Shown: one piece after another, positions 36,572-44,841 of the stretch
Position numbering within the stretch: position 1 is the first letter of the stretch
Layout of the letters: each line of letters begins with the position of its first letter
Assembly (NCBI RefSeq): GCF_000969445.1
Contig: NZ_JZEY01000061.1
Span: forward strand, 406,001-470,000
Direction of reading: 5' to 3'
Source: Devosia chinhatensis
Lineage (GTDB): Bacteria; Pseudomonadota; Alphaproteobacteria; Rhizobiales; Devosiaceae
Length of the DNA: 64,000 bases
Notes under the pieces: generated by a model
What the model saw: only the letters and a program-made list of their open reading frames with translations
What the model was told of the DNA's origin: nothing
Database searches by the model: none
Made by a program: the position numbers and the translations under genes

Positions 36572-38509
36572 CTAGCCGAGCGGGGCGGAAACCACCTGGT
36601 TGCGGCCATTGGCCTTGGCCGCATACAGCGCGCGATCGGCTTTTTCCACCAATTGGTCGCCGGTCTCGATGCGCCCCTCGCGGTCGAGTGCCGCCACCCC
36701 GGCGCTGATGGTCACCCGGCCGTTCTCCGCGCCGCTATGGGGCATGCTCAGGCCCTCGATAGCCCCGCGAATATTGTCGGCGACCTTTTGTGCACCCGAA
36801 AGGCTCGTATTGGGCAGCAGCACGGCGAATTCTTCCCCGCCCATGCGCGCGACGAGGTCGGCCGGGCGCTTGACATTGTCACGGATGCTCGCCGCCACGC
36901 GCTTGAGGCAGCTGTCGCCAGCCGGATGACCATAAGTGTCGTTATAGGCCTTGAACCGGTCGATATCGAAGAGAATGACGCTGAGATCGAAGCCTTCGCG
37001 CCGGGCGGTTTCGAAATGCGCCGCCAGTCCATTGTCGAAATCGCGGCGATTGTGCAGCCCGGTCAGCGCATCGGTGATCGAGAGCACGCGCATCTGCTCG
37101 GCCACTGCCATGAGATTGCGCTCGGCTTCCTTGAGATCGGAGATGTCGGAGACGATCACCACCGTGCCGCCGGCCCGCAACGGCGTCGAGCGGATCAGGA
37201 GCCAGCGCCCGTCATACATCTTGACCTGTTCTTCGCCACCGGTGTCCATCTTCTCGATAACGGCGGCGATCCAGTCCTCGGCGGCCAGGCCATCGAGCAC
37301 CTGCTCGCCGGTTTCCACCACGGCCTTGAGAATGTCCCGGATATGGGCGCCCGGCTGCCGGGCCTCGCCAGTCAGGGGAAACAGCGCCCGGTAATTTGCA
37401 TTGCTGAATACCAGGCGGAAAGCATCGTCGAACCGCGCCAGCCCTTCCGACATCTCGTTCAGCACCACGTCGAGTTCGGCCCGCGTGTCGCTGACCTTGC
37501 GCTCCAGCGCCAGCCGCTCGGTCAGGTCCTTGGTGACGCCAACCAGCCCGGCAATGCTGCCATCGGCATTGAAGATCGGGCGCTTGGTGGTCACCATCGT
37601 TCGCACCGAACCATCCGCCTGGGGCACATCTTCCTCGAAGTCGACGATCGGAACCCCGGTGCGGAACAAGGCCTGTTCGGCGTCGAACAGCACCTGCGCG
37701 CGGTCGGCATCGGTCAGGTCGAAATCGGTCAGGCCAACGGCATCCCCTCCCGCGGCAAGGCCGCTGACGCGCGCGGCGGCGTCATTGGCCAAGACGATGC
37801 GGCCCTGGCGATCCTTGATATAGAAGAAATCCGGCGCCTGGCTCAGCGCCACCTTGGTCAGGTGCGTGAGCCAGCCGCGATAGCGGCTGTGCTCGATGCC
37901 GATGACCGCCAGGGAAAAAGCGACGCCTGTCAGGGCCATGAAGGGCAGCATCACTGTGCCGGCGGCGACATTGCGCGCCTCTTGCGGCAGCATCAGCACG
38001 ACGAGAGCGGGCATCATCGCCTCGGTGAGCGACAGCGCTGCAATGAGGGACGGCCGCAGCCCGAAGCGACGCCTGAGCACGAAGCCCGCCCATCCCAATC
38101 CCACCGCAATGGCCGTCACCGCGATGCCCACCGGCACGCCTGCCCCGCCCAGCTGGATACGAAACAGCGCCGCGATCACACCGGAGATAAGGCCGGCGAC
38201 CGGTCCTCCGAAAATGCCCGAGAGCGAAACCATGACCAGTCGGAGGTCGAACCGCACGCCCTGGACGACTTCGATGGACAATTCCATCGATGCCCCCGCG
38301 CCCAGGCCCATCAACACGCCCATGCCGATGATCCGTGCGGACCGCGACCAGGACTGCACCCATTCCTGCGACAGGGCAAGCACGGCGACGAACAGGCCGA
38401 CAACGGCAAGATTGGCGAGGAGATTGGCCGTCACGGCATGGTCCGGGTCAGAGAGGGCTTCAGCTTTCTGTCGGAGGTCTTTAACAAGCGTTAAAGAAAT
38501 GCCGCGCAC
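36572..38509 (-). CDS. Membrane-bound PAS-GGDEF diguanylate cyclase
   Basis: A 645-residue signalling protein. The N-terminal 200 residues are a 5TMR-type sensor (GVRFDLRLVMVSLSGIFGGPVAGL is characteristic), followed by two PAS-like domains (about 225-345 and 360-465). The C-terminal GGDEF domain has GGEEF near residue 565 and an intact inhibitory I-site upstream (RPADLVARM). It should synthesise cyclic di-GMP with product feedback. GTG at 38509 follows GAGGGGAA. It stands alone, separated from the TRAP gene by a terminator. The sensed signal is unknown. Confidence 0.93.
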   Translation of the reverse strand: MRGISLTLVKDLRQKAEALSDPDHAVTANLLANLAVVGLFVAVLALSQEWVQSWSRSARIIGMGVLMGLGAGASMELSIEVVQGVRFDLRLVMVSLSGIFGGPVAGLISGVIAALFRIQLGGAGVPVGIAVTAIAVGLGWAGFVLRRRFGLRPSLIAALSLTEAMMPALVVLMLPQEARNVAAGTVMLPFMALTGVAFSLAVIGIEHSRYRGWLTHLTKVALSQAPDFFYIKDRQGRIVLANDAAARVSGLAAGGDAVGLTDFDLTDADRAQVLFDAEQALFRTGVPIVDFEEDVPQADGSVRTMVTTKRPIFNADGSIAGLVGVTKDLTERLALERKVSDTRAELDVVLNEMSEGLARFDDAFRLVFSNANYRALFPLTGEARQPGAHIRDILKAVVETGEQVLDGLAAEDWIAAVIEKMDTGGEEQVKMYDGRWLLIRSTPLRAGGTVVIVSDISDLKEAERNLMAVAEQMRVLSITDALTGLHNRRDFDNGLAAHFETARREGFDLSVILFDIDRFKAYNDTYGHPAGDSCLKRVAASIRDNVKRPADLVARMGGEEFAVLLPNTSLSGAQKVADNIRGAIEGLSMPHSGAENGRVTISAGVAALDREGRIETGDQLVEKADRALYAAKANGRNQVVSAPLG

Positions 38510-38531
38510 TTCCCCTCGGCCGGTTCACTTT

Positions 38532-38575
38532 TGCAAAAAAGAACGGGCCCCCGCGATCCGGGAGCCCGCTCGTTC
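38532..38575 (-). terminator. Rho-independent terminator after the TRAP binding-protein gene
   Basis: On the minus strand an imperfect stem starting GAACGAGCGGGC pairs with GGGCCCGTTC and is followed by TTTTTTGC. It lies 19 bp past the stop. Confidence 0.85.
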
Positions 38576-38593
38576 AGCCTTCCGGCATCGTGC

Positions 38594-39694
38594 TTAGTCG
38601 AAGGTGATGTATTTCTCGCGTGCCGCGAGATAGGGCATGTCGGTGCCCTCGGTGCGCTGGCGCAGCAGGTTGAAGGCAGAAACGAAGCTTTCTGCCGTTT
38701 CCTTGGTCAGCGCATCGCCACCCTCGCGGATTTCCGCGATCAGTTCCATCGATGCCTTGGCACCGGCTTCGATGATTTCCTCGGGGAAGCGCCGCACCTG
38801 CACGCCATGTTCGGACACCAGCGCATTGAGAGCGCGCGGGTCGTTGGCATACATGTCGGAGGCGACTTCATCATAGGAAGCCTGGGCCGCGATGCGTACG
38901 ATTTCCTGCAGGTCCTCGGGCAGCGCAGCGAACTTGGCCTTGTCGACCACGATTTCGGTGGCCAGGCCCGGCTCGACGAAGCTGGGGAAGTAGTAGTTCT
39001 TGGCGATCTGGTAGAAGCCGAGCGCCAGGTCGTTGTAGGGACCCACGAATTCGGCCGCATCCAGCGTTCCGGACTGCAGCGCGGCAAAGATTTCGCCTGC
39101 GGCCAGATTGGTCACCGAAGCGCCCAGCTTGCCCCAGACCTGGCCACCCAGGCCCGGCGTGCGGAAGCGCAGGCCCTGGATATCGGAAACGCCGGTCAAC
39201 TCGTTGCGGAACCAGCCGCCCGCCTGCGTGCCGGTATCACCCGACAGGAAGCCCTGAAGTCCGAACTGGTCATAGACCTTGTCCCAGATTTCCTGGCCGC
39301 CGAGATAACGCACCCAGGCGGTCAGCTCGCGATTGGTCATGCCGAAGGGCACGCCGGTGAAAAAGCTCAGAGCCTGGCTCTTGTTTTGCCAGTAATAGGG
39401 CGTGCCATGGCTCATTTCGGCCGAGCCGTCGATCACCGCGTCCAGCGCCTGCAGGCCCGGCACCATTTCGCCGGCCGAGAAGACCTGCACGGTGAGGCGT
39501 CCGCCCGAAGCCTTGGTGATGCGATCGGCAAGCGTCTGCGCGCCGACACCCAGGCCGGGGAAGTTCTTGGGCCAGGTGGTGACCATGCGCCAGGTGATGT
39601 TGCCCTGGGCGATGGCCGGCGTGGCCAGCGTGGCAGCTGCGGCCGCGCCGATGGTTGCCACGGAAGCCTGCTTGAAGAATTCGCGTCTTTTCAT
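38594..39694 (-). CDS. TRAP substrate-binding protein (DctP/TakP-like)
   Basis: A 366-residue periplasmic solute-binding protein. It has a Tat-like signal (KRREFFKQASVATIGAAAAATLA, ending AIAQG). The mature start WRMVTTWPKNFPGLGVGAQTLADRI, FSAGEMVPGLQALDAVIDG and FVGPYNDLALGFYQIAKNYYFPSFVEPG closely resemble TakP, which binds 2-oxo acids, and related lactate binders. Its translocator is not adjacent; the dctQM pair 6.4 kb away lacks a DctP and is a plausible partner. ATG at 39694 follows GGGAGGA. It is terminated on its own. Confidence 0.92.
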   Translation of the reverse strand: MKRREFFKQASVATIGAAAAATLATPAIAQGNITWRMVTTWPKNFPGLGVGAQTLADRITKASGGRLTVQVFSAGEMVPGLQALDAVIDGSAEMSHGTPYYWQNKSQALSFFTGVPFGMTNRELTAWVRYLGGQEIWDKVYDQFGLQGFLSGDTGTQAGGWFRNELTGVSDIQGLRFRTPGLGGQVWGKLGASVTNLAAGEIFAALQSGTLDAAEFVGPYNDLALGFYQIAKNYYFPSFVEPGLATEIVVDKAKFAALPEDLQEIVRIAAQASYDEVASDMYANDPRALNALVSEHGVQVRRFPEEIIEAGAKASMELIAEIREGGDALTKETAESFVSAFNLLRQRTEGTDMPYLAAREKYITFD

Positions 39695-39930
39695 AGATGT
39701 CCTCCCAAAAAAGCGCGCCAGAGGACGCGCAGAGCCAACGCCCCCGCTCTCCCATGAAGCGCCGCTTGGCGACAACAAAGCAATATGGCCGGGTTCTGTC
39801 CAGCATGTTGTTGCGGCAACAGGCGAATTTTCCCTGCGCAAATTCTGGTCCTGCCGCCGGGATTAAAGCACGCGCCCTGGTGTTGATCTTCATGGAGGCC
39901 GCAGTCGCGGCTCCATTGGAGGGAATTTCC

Positions 39931-40329
39931 ATGCTGATCCGTAGACTTCTGGCCGGCGTTACCGCCCTGGCCCTTACACTGACCCCCGCCTTTGCCGCCG
40001 ACTACATGGGCGGAGCCGTCAAGTCGACCGACATCGGCGGCAAGATGGTGCTGACCGACGCCGAAGGCATGACGCTTTACACCTTCGACAAGGACACTCA
40101 GGGCGACGGCAAGAGCGTCTGCAATGGCGATTGCGCGGTCAAATGGCCGCCGCTCATGGCCGCTGCCGATGCGGCTGACGAGGGCGATTTCACCGTCGTC
40201 ACCCGCGATGACGGCAGCAAGATGTGGGCGTATAAGGGCTGGCCGCTTTACTATTGGTACGAAGACATGGCGGCCGGCGACACCAAGGGTGACGGCGTCG
40301 GTGGCGTCTGGCATCTTGCCCTCGAATAA
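39931..40329 (+). CDS. Secreted COG4315-type protein
   Basis: A 132-residue protein with a cleavable signal peptide (LIRRLLAGVTALALTLTPAFA). The mature part holds two copies of the YxFxxD-like motif typical of the COG4315 predicted-lipoprotein family (MTLYTFDKD and WPLYYWYEDM), plus a CNGDCAVKWPP stretch with a probable disulfide. No lipobox cysteine is present, so it is probably soluble in the periplasm. Function is unknown. ATG at 39931 follows GGAGGGA. It precedes an ECF sigma and anti-sigma pair, a recurrent arrangement for this family. Confidence 0.82.
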   Translation: MLIRRLLAGVTALALTLTPAFAADYMGGAVKSTDIGGKMVLTDAEGMTLYTFDKDTQGDGKSVCNGDCAVKWPPLMAAADAADEGDFTVVTRDDGSKMWAYKGWPLYYWYEDMAAGDTKGDGVGGVWHLALE

Positions 40330-40358
40330 GGCGTAACCCGCATCAGGGATTGTCCGGC

Positions 40359-40865
40359 GTGGTCGACTTCCGCGATGAGCTGCAAGCCTGCGTTCCGGCC
40401 CTGCGCCGCTATGCCCGCGCGCTCACTCGCAATATCGATCACGCCGACGATCTGGTGCAGGATTGCCTCGAACGCGCCATGTCACGCCGCCTGCTCTTCC
40501 GGCCGCGCGGCCCGCTGCGCCCCTGGCTGTTCACCATCCTCACCAATCTGCATCGCAACACCCTGCGGAACCGGCGCCGTCATGGCGAGATGGTCGACAT
40601 CGATACTCTGCCCGATCTCGCCGTCCCCGCTCCGCAACCGGGGCATCTTGCCCTGGCCGAACTCGCCCGCGCCATCGAAACCCTGCCCCTCGAACAAAAG
40701 GAAGCCCTGCTGCTGGTGACCCTTGAAGGCCTCCCCTATGCCGACGCCGCCGCCATTCTTGGCATCCCCACCGGCACTTTGATGAGCCGCCTCGGCCGGG
40801 CCCGCTCCACCCTGCGCGCCCTGACCGGCACCCCTGCCGAGCCGCATCTGAGGACCGTCAAATGA
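40359..40865 (+). CDS. ECF-type RNA polymerase sigma factor
   Basis: A 168-residue sigma-70 family protein. Region 2 covers residues 8-70, with the DHADDLVQDCLERAM block and the -10-recognition segment RPWLFTILTNLHRNTLR. Region 4 occupies about 105-160, including TLPLEQKEALLLVTLEGLPYADAAAILGIPTGTLMSRLGRAR. GTG at 40359 is chosen since AGGGAT is about eight bases upstream; a TTG at 40350 is possible. The stop overlaps the start of the anti-sigma gene. It probably controls its own locus, including the COG4315 gene, but no promoter motif was recognised. Confidence 0.9.
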   Translation: MVDFRDELQACVPALRRYARALTRNIDHADDLVQDCLERAMSRRLLFRPRGPLRPWLFTILTNLHRNTLRNRRRHGEMVDIDTLPDLAVPAPQPGHLALAELARAIETLPLEQKEALLLVTLEGLPYADAAAILGIPTGTLMSRLGRARSTLRALTGTPAEPHLRTVK

Positions 40866-41650
40866 GTGCTCCCGATCGCGACCTGCTGATGGCCTATGTC
40901 GATGGCCAGCTCGATGCCGGGGCCCGCGCCGCGCTCGAGGCCGATCCTGTCGCCATGGCCGAGATTGCCGCGCTGCAGCGCCAGTCCGATGCCATCCGCA
41001 CCCTCTACGCCCCTGCCGGCGCCGAACCCGTGCCCGTCCGGCTCGATCCGCATCGCCTCGCCGCCCACCAGGCCCGCCGCACCCGGGCAGCCCTCGGCCG
41101 CGCCGCCATGTTCGTCGCCGTGCTCGGCCTGGGCATCGCCGCCGGCTGGTGGCTCCGCCCCGCCAGCCACGCGCCCGAGCTCTATGACCGGTTGATCGCC
41201 AATGCCGTCAGTGCACACACCGTCTATGTCGCGGAAAACCGCCATGCCGTGGAAGTCGCCGGCGACGACAGCGCCCATCTTTCGAGCTGGCTGTCCAACC
41301 GCCTCGCCACGACTCTGGCCATGCCCGACCTGTCGGCGGACGGCTTCACTTTTCTCGGCGGCCGCCTGCTGCCCGCCCCCGAGATCGCCGGTGGCCGCGC
41401 CGCGCAATTGATGTACGAGGATGGCTCGGGCGCGCGCCTCACGCTCTACATCACCCCGTCCTCGGGCATTGACGGCCCCAGCTATGAGGCGGTCGATTTC
41501 GGCCTCGATACCGCGCTCTATTGGGCCGACGACACCTTTACCTGCACCCTGGTCGGCCCGCAGCCGGTCGACAGGCTCGAGGCGCTCCTCACCACCATCG
41601 CTGCCCAGCTCAGCCCGGGCTCCCCCGGCTCGCCCTATCGCGCGCTCTGA
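40862..41650 (+). CDS. Membrane-anchored anti-sigma factor
   Basis: A 262-residue protein overlapping the sigma gene by four bases (ATGA). The N terminus (DRDLLMAYVDGQLDAGARAALEADP) is the usual sigma-binding zf-HC2-like fold, but has no zinc CxxC. One membrane helix spans about residues 80-97 and the rest is periplasmic. The call rests on position and topology. Its last 16 bases overlap the convergent lactate dehydrogenase gene. Confidence 0.82.
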   Translation: MSAPDRDLLMAYVDGQLDAGARAALEADPVAMAEIAALQRQSDAIRTLYAPAGAEPVPVRLDPHRLAAHQARRTRAALGRAAMFVAVLGLGIAAGWWLRPASHAPELYDRLIANAVSAHTVYVAENRHAVEVAGDDSAHLSSWLSNRLATTLAMPDLSADGFTFLGGRLLPAPEIAGGRAAQLMYEDGSGARLTLYITPSSGIDGPSYEAVDFGLDTALYWADDTFTCTLVGPQPVDRLEALLTTIAAQLSPGSPGSPYRAL

Positions 41651-42825
41651 GCCAGGGGCGCATTGCGCGGCGGAATATCGTTTGAATAGATGGTGTGCAG
41701 GCCGATATTGGCAATGTCGCGCTCCCCGCACAGGGCCATGGTGGTATCGAGTTCCTTGCGGATGATCTCGAGCACCCTGTGCACCCCGGCCTCCCCGCCC
41801 GCGCCCAGGCCATAGAGCATCGGCCGGCCGATAAAGGTGGATCTGGCGCCATAGGCCAGCGCCTTGATCACATCCTGCCCCGAGCGGATGCCGCTATCGA
41901 GATAGACCTCAGTCCGGTGCCCCACCCGGTCGACGATCTCGGGCAAGACGCGGATCGTCGACGGCGCCCCGTCCAGCTGCCGGCCGCCATGGTTGGAAAC
42001 GACGATGGCATCAGCGCCATTGTCGACCGCCGCCTGGGCATCATCGGCGTCGAGCACGCCCTTGACAATCACCGGCCCCCCGAACCGCTCCTTGATCCAG
42101 CGCACATCGCCCCAGTTGAGGGTGGGATCGAACTGGCTCGCCGTCCAGGCCGAGAGCGAGGCCAGGTCATGGTCGCCCCCCACATGGCCCACGATATTGC
42201 GGAACGTGTGCCGTTTGGTCCCCAGCATGCGCAGGCACCAGAGCGGATGCTGCATCATCTGCCAGATCGAATAGGGCGTGAACTTGGGCGGCGTGGCCAG
42301 CCCATTGCGGATATCCTTGTGCCGCTGCCCCAGGATCTGCAGATCCATGGTCAGGATCAGCGCCGAACATTTCGCCGCCTTGGCCCGGTCGATCAGCCGG
42401 TTGATGAAGTCCCGGTCGCGCATCACATAGAGCTGGAACCAGAACGGAGCACTGGTATTTTCCGCCACGTCCTCGATCGAGCAGACGCTCATGGTCGAAA
42501 GCGAAAACGGAATGCCGAAGCGCTCCGCGGCCTTGGCCGCCTTGATCTCGCCGTCCGCGGTTTGCATGCCGCCCGTGGCGGCCGGGGCGATGGCCACCGG
42601 CATGGCGATCTCCTTGCCGAGCATCCTGACCTTGAGATTACGCCCCTCAAGGTTCACCGCCACCTTCTGGTTGAGCAGGATCTTGCCGAAATCGCTCTCA
42701 TTGTCCCGATAAGTGCCTTCGGTGTAGGAGCCGCTATCGGCATATTCGAAGAACATCTTGGGCACCCGGCGATGCGCCAGGCGCTTCATTTCCGCGACGG
42801 TCAGCACCTTGTCGATGGCAGGCAT
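41635..42825 (-). CDS. lldD: L-lactate dehydrogenase (FMN-dependent)
   Basis: A 396-residue member of the FMN-dependent 2-hydroxy-acid dehydrogenase family that oxidises L-lactate to pyruvate and passes electrons to the respiratory chain. Family marks include MFFEYADSGSYTEGTYRDN and APAATGGMQTADGE. The active-site histidine is in VVSNHGGRQLDGAPSTI near residue 275, and DSGIRSGQDVIKALAYGA binds the FMN phosphate. ATG at 42825 has GGAGACCC upstream. A perfect 24-bp palindrome, centred 43 bp upstream, carries the same core as the gntR operator. This suggests L-lactate is a product of the GntR-controlled pathway. Confidence 0.93.
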   Translation of the reverse strand: MPAIDKVLTVAEMKRLAHRRVPKMFFEYADSGSYTEGTYRDNESDFGKILLNQKVAVNLEGRNLKVRMLGKEIAMPVAIAPAATGGMQTADGEIKAAKAAERFGIPFSLSTMSVCSIEDVAENTSAPFWFQLYVMRDRDFINRLIDRAKAAKCSALILTMDLQILGQRHKDIRNGLATPPKFTPYSIWQMMQHPLWCLRMLGTKRHTFRNIVGHVGGDHDLASLSAWTASQFDPTLNWGDVRWIKERFGGPVIVKGVLDADDAQAAVDNGADAIVVSNHGGRQLDGAPSTIRVLPEIVDRVGHRTEVYLDSGIRSGQDVIKALAYGARSTFIGRPMLYGLGAGGEAGVHRVLEIIRKELDTTMALCGERDIANIGLHTIYSNDIPPRNAPLAQSAR

Positions 42826-42856
42826 GCGGGGTCTCCGGGCTCAGCACTCACGTCCC

Positions 42857-42880
42857 CCGCAACTAACATGTTAGTTGCGG
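42857..42880. promoter_or_regulatory. 24-bp perfect palindrome before lldD
   Basis: The core CTAACATGTTAG (42863-42874) is identical to the operator beside gntR at 23.0 kb, and symmetry extends six more bases on each side. It lies between the modB stop and the lldD start, so it faces lldD. It is predicted to be a target of the GntR-family protein. Confidence 0.7.
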
Positions 42881-42917
42881 AAGTCAAATGGCCTCGGAAC
42901 GCTATACGCCGAAAAGC

Positions 42918-43598
42918 TTATCGCAGGGCCACGTTCGCGCGCCGGTTGACCATCAGCGTCGCGAACACCACGACAAAGGCGAAAAACACCATGCCTCCGG
43001 CTAGGACATGCGCCTTGTCCCATTCCAGCCGCTCGACAAAGTCGTAGATGGCGATGGAAAGCACCTTCGTCTCGCCCGGAATATTGCCCCCGATCATCAG
43101 CACCACGCCGAATTCTCCGATCGTATGGGCAAAGGTCATGATCGCACCCACGAGATATCCCGGCCGCGCCAGCGGCAGCATCACGCGAAAGAACAGATGC
43201 AGCCGGCTGGCGCCCAGGGTCGCAGCGGCCTCCATCACCTCGCTCTCGATCGCAGCAAAGCAGTTGCGCAGCGGCTGCACCATGAAGGGGAGCGAGCCGA
43301 CCACGCCGCCGATCACGAGGCCCGCAAACGAAAAGGCCAGCGTCCTTGCGCCCCATAGCCCTGCCAGCCATCCGCCCGGTCCATTGGGTCCCAGCGCCAG
43401 CAACAGATAAAAGCCCAGCACGGTGGGCGGCAGCACCAGCGGCATGGTCACCAGAGCCCCCACAGCCTCTTTGCCAACGCCCCGCCCATGCGCCAGCCAT
43501 AAGGCCAGCGGCGTTCCGATCACCACAAGGATGGCTGTCACGCAAAGTGCCAGCGAGATGGTCAGGCTGATTGGAGCCATGAGTGCATTGAAATCCAT
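42918..43598 (-). CDS. modB: Molybdate ABC transporter permease
   Basis: A 226-residue membrane protein with about five helices. The EAA loop (EVMEAAATLGASRLHLFFRVMLPLARPG near residue 120) and the TFAHTIGEFGVVLMIGGNIPGETKVLSIAIYDFVE block are characteristic of ModB. It follows modA by 23 bp on the same strand. The usual next gene, the ATPase modC, is missing: only about 90 bp separate it from lldD, and that gap holds an operator for the latter. Confidence 0.94.
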   Translation of the reverse strand: MDFNALMAPISLTISLALCVTAILVVIGTPLALWLAHGRGVGKEAVGALVTMPLVLPPTVLGFYLLLALGPNGPGGWLAGLWGARTLAFSFAGLVIGGVVGSLPFMVQPLRNCFAAIESEVMEAAATLGASRLHLFFRVMLPLARPGYLVGAIMTFAHTIGEFGVVLMIGGNIPGETKVLSIAIYDFVERLEWDKAHVLAGGMVFFAFVVVFATLMVNRRANVALR

Positions 43599-43621
43599 CT
43601 AGCCTCCAATGCCGGACCGTC

Positions 43622-44350
43622 TCACGGCACCGAATACCCGGCGGCTTCGATCACGGCCACGGCCGCATCGGATTTCAGGAAGTCCACGAAAGCCAAAGCC
43701 GCCGGATTGTCCGCGCCCGCCTCGAGCAACACCGCGCCCTGCGCAATCGGCGCATGCAGGTCAGCTGGCACCAGCCATTGATCGTTTTGCCCCTGCACCT
43801 GGCTCGCGGCCACGAAGCCGAGTTCGGCATTGCCGCTTACGATAAATTGCAGTGTCTGGGAGATAGTTTCCCCCTGCACCAATTTGGGCTCCACAAGCGC
43901 GTAAAGGCCGAGCGCCGTCAGCGTCTCCACCGCTGCCTGCCCATAGGGCGCAGACGCCGGGTCGGCTATGGCGAGTTTCTGGAAAGGGCCCGATAGCGCC
44001 GCTGCCCCATCGCTGAGATCGCGACCCGGACCATAGAGCGCCAGCCGCCCTTCGGCATAAACAAAGAACGACCCATCGACGGCAAGGCCCTCATCGATTG
44101 CCTTTTCCGGTCGTGTGCGATCGGCCGCGAGAAACACCCCGAACGGCGCAGCCTGGCTGATCTGGGCATAAAGCTGCCCGGTCGCCCCGAAGCTGAGCTG
44201 CGCCGTGTGGCCGGTCTGCTCTTTGAACAAGGCCGCCAGGTCTTCCGCCACGGCAGTAAAATTGGCGGCCACGGCCACATGCACATTGTCTGCGAAAGTG
44301 GGCAGCGCCGTCGCGGTCAGCAGGGCTGTGGCAAGGAGGAGGCGGGGCAC
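43622..44350 (-). CDS. modA: Molybdate-binding periplasmic protein
   Basis: A 242-residue protein with a signal peptide (cleavage near residue 20, TALPTFADN) and a ModA-type binding fold. VHVAVAANFTAVAEDLAALFKEQTGH is at the mature start and LSFGATGQLYAQISQAAPFGVFLAADRTRPE carries the oxyanion-binding Ser/Thr positions. DPASAPYGQAAVETL is also present. GTG at 44350 is the start. Two ModE-like boxes precede it, so expression should fall when molybdate is plentiful. Confidence 0.94.
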   Translation of the reverse strand: MPRLLLATALLTATALPTFADNVHVAVAANFTAVAEDLAALFKEQTGHTAQLSFGATGQLYAQISQAAPFGVFLAADRTRPEKAIDEGLAVDGSFFVYAEGRLALYGPGRDLSDGAAALSGPFQKLAIADPASAPYGQAAVETLTALGLYALVEPKLVQGETISQTLQFIVSGNAELGFVAASQVQGQNDQWLVPADLHAPIAQGAVLLEAGADNPAALAFVDFLKSDAAVAVIEAAGYSVP

Positions 44351-44359
44351 GTCAGGCTC

Positions 44360-44383
44360 CGATATGTTTTCTTAAACATATCG
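44360..44383. promoter_or_regulatory. Mo-box-like operator before modA
   Basis: CGATATGTTT and AAACATATCG form a perfect inverted repeat with a 4-bp spacer, ten bases before the modA start. The CGATAT...ATATCG ends resemble the ModE box of alphaproteobacteria. Confidence 0.72.
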
Positions 44384-44409
44384 TCGACCAAAGAGCAGGA
44401 CGACGCAAG

Positions 44410-44433
44410 CGATATGTTCGTCAGGAAATATCG
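44410..44433. promoter_or_regulatory. Second Mo-box-like operator
   Basis: CGATATGTT and AAATATCG repeat the 24-bp geometry of the first box, exactly 50 bp upstream of it. It overlaps the 3' end of the modE-like gene. Confidence 0.6.
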
Positions 44434-44780
44434 GACAAGAGCGCCCGCAGCGCCGCAACATCATCGGCGACGGCACGTTCCGTCTTGCGCTGCATGTCCC
44501 GGTAATGGGCCAGGACCTTTTGCCCGAGCGGCGTCAAAACCGCCCCGCCCTGCCCGACCCCGCCGCGATTGGTTTCCACCAGCGGCGCGCCAAACCCATC
44601 ATTGAGCGCCTGCACCAGGCCCCAGGCCCGCTTGTAGCTCATTCCCATCGCCTTGCCCGCCGCAGAGATGGAGCCGGTCTTGGCAATTCCCTCGAGCAGA
44701 TCGGCCCGCCCCGGCCCGATATAGGCCGAGTCCGATAGAACGATGCGCAGGTGGCCAAGGGCCTGGCGGGGTTCGGTCAT
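44421..44780 (-). CDS. modE: ModE-type single-domain regulator
   Basis: A 119-residue winged-helix protein matching only the N-terminal DNA-binding half of ModE. GPGRADLLEGIAKTGSISAAGKAMGMSYKRAWGLVQALND is the helix-turn-helix, and the wing is GGVGQGGAVLTPLGQKVLAHYR. The C-terminal MOP domains that bind molybdate in full-length ModE are absent, so how it senses metal is unclear. ATG at 44780 is preferred; a GTG at 44825 would add 15 residues. Its end overlaps a Mo-box, and modA follows. Confidence 0.85.
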   Translation of the reverse strand: MTEPRQALGHLRIVLSDSAYIGPGRADLLEGIAKTGSISAAGKAMGMSYKRAWGLVQALNDGFGAPLVETNRGGVGQGGAVLTPLGQKVLAHYRDMQRKTERAVADDVAALRALLSDIS

Positions 44781-44841
44781 CGCGCTTTGTACCCCAACCA
44801 GCCGGGCGGTGGCGACGGTCGACACTCTTGCAAGTCAGGTC

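Noticed and set aside
36653..38494. A 613-codon open frame antisense to the first GGDEF gene
   Set aside because: Shadow of a real gene; no ribosome-binding site or recognisable motif.
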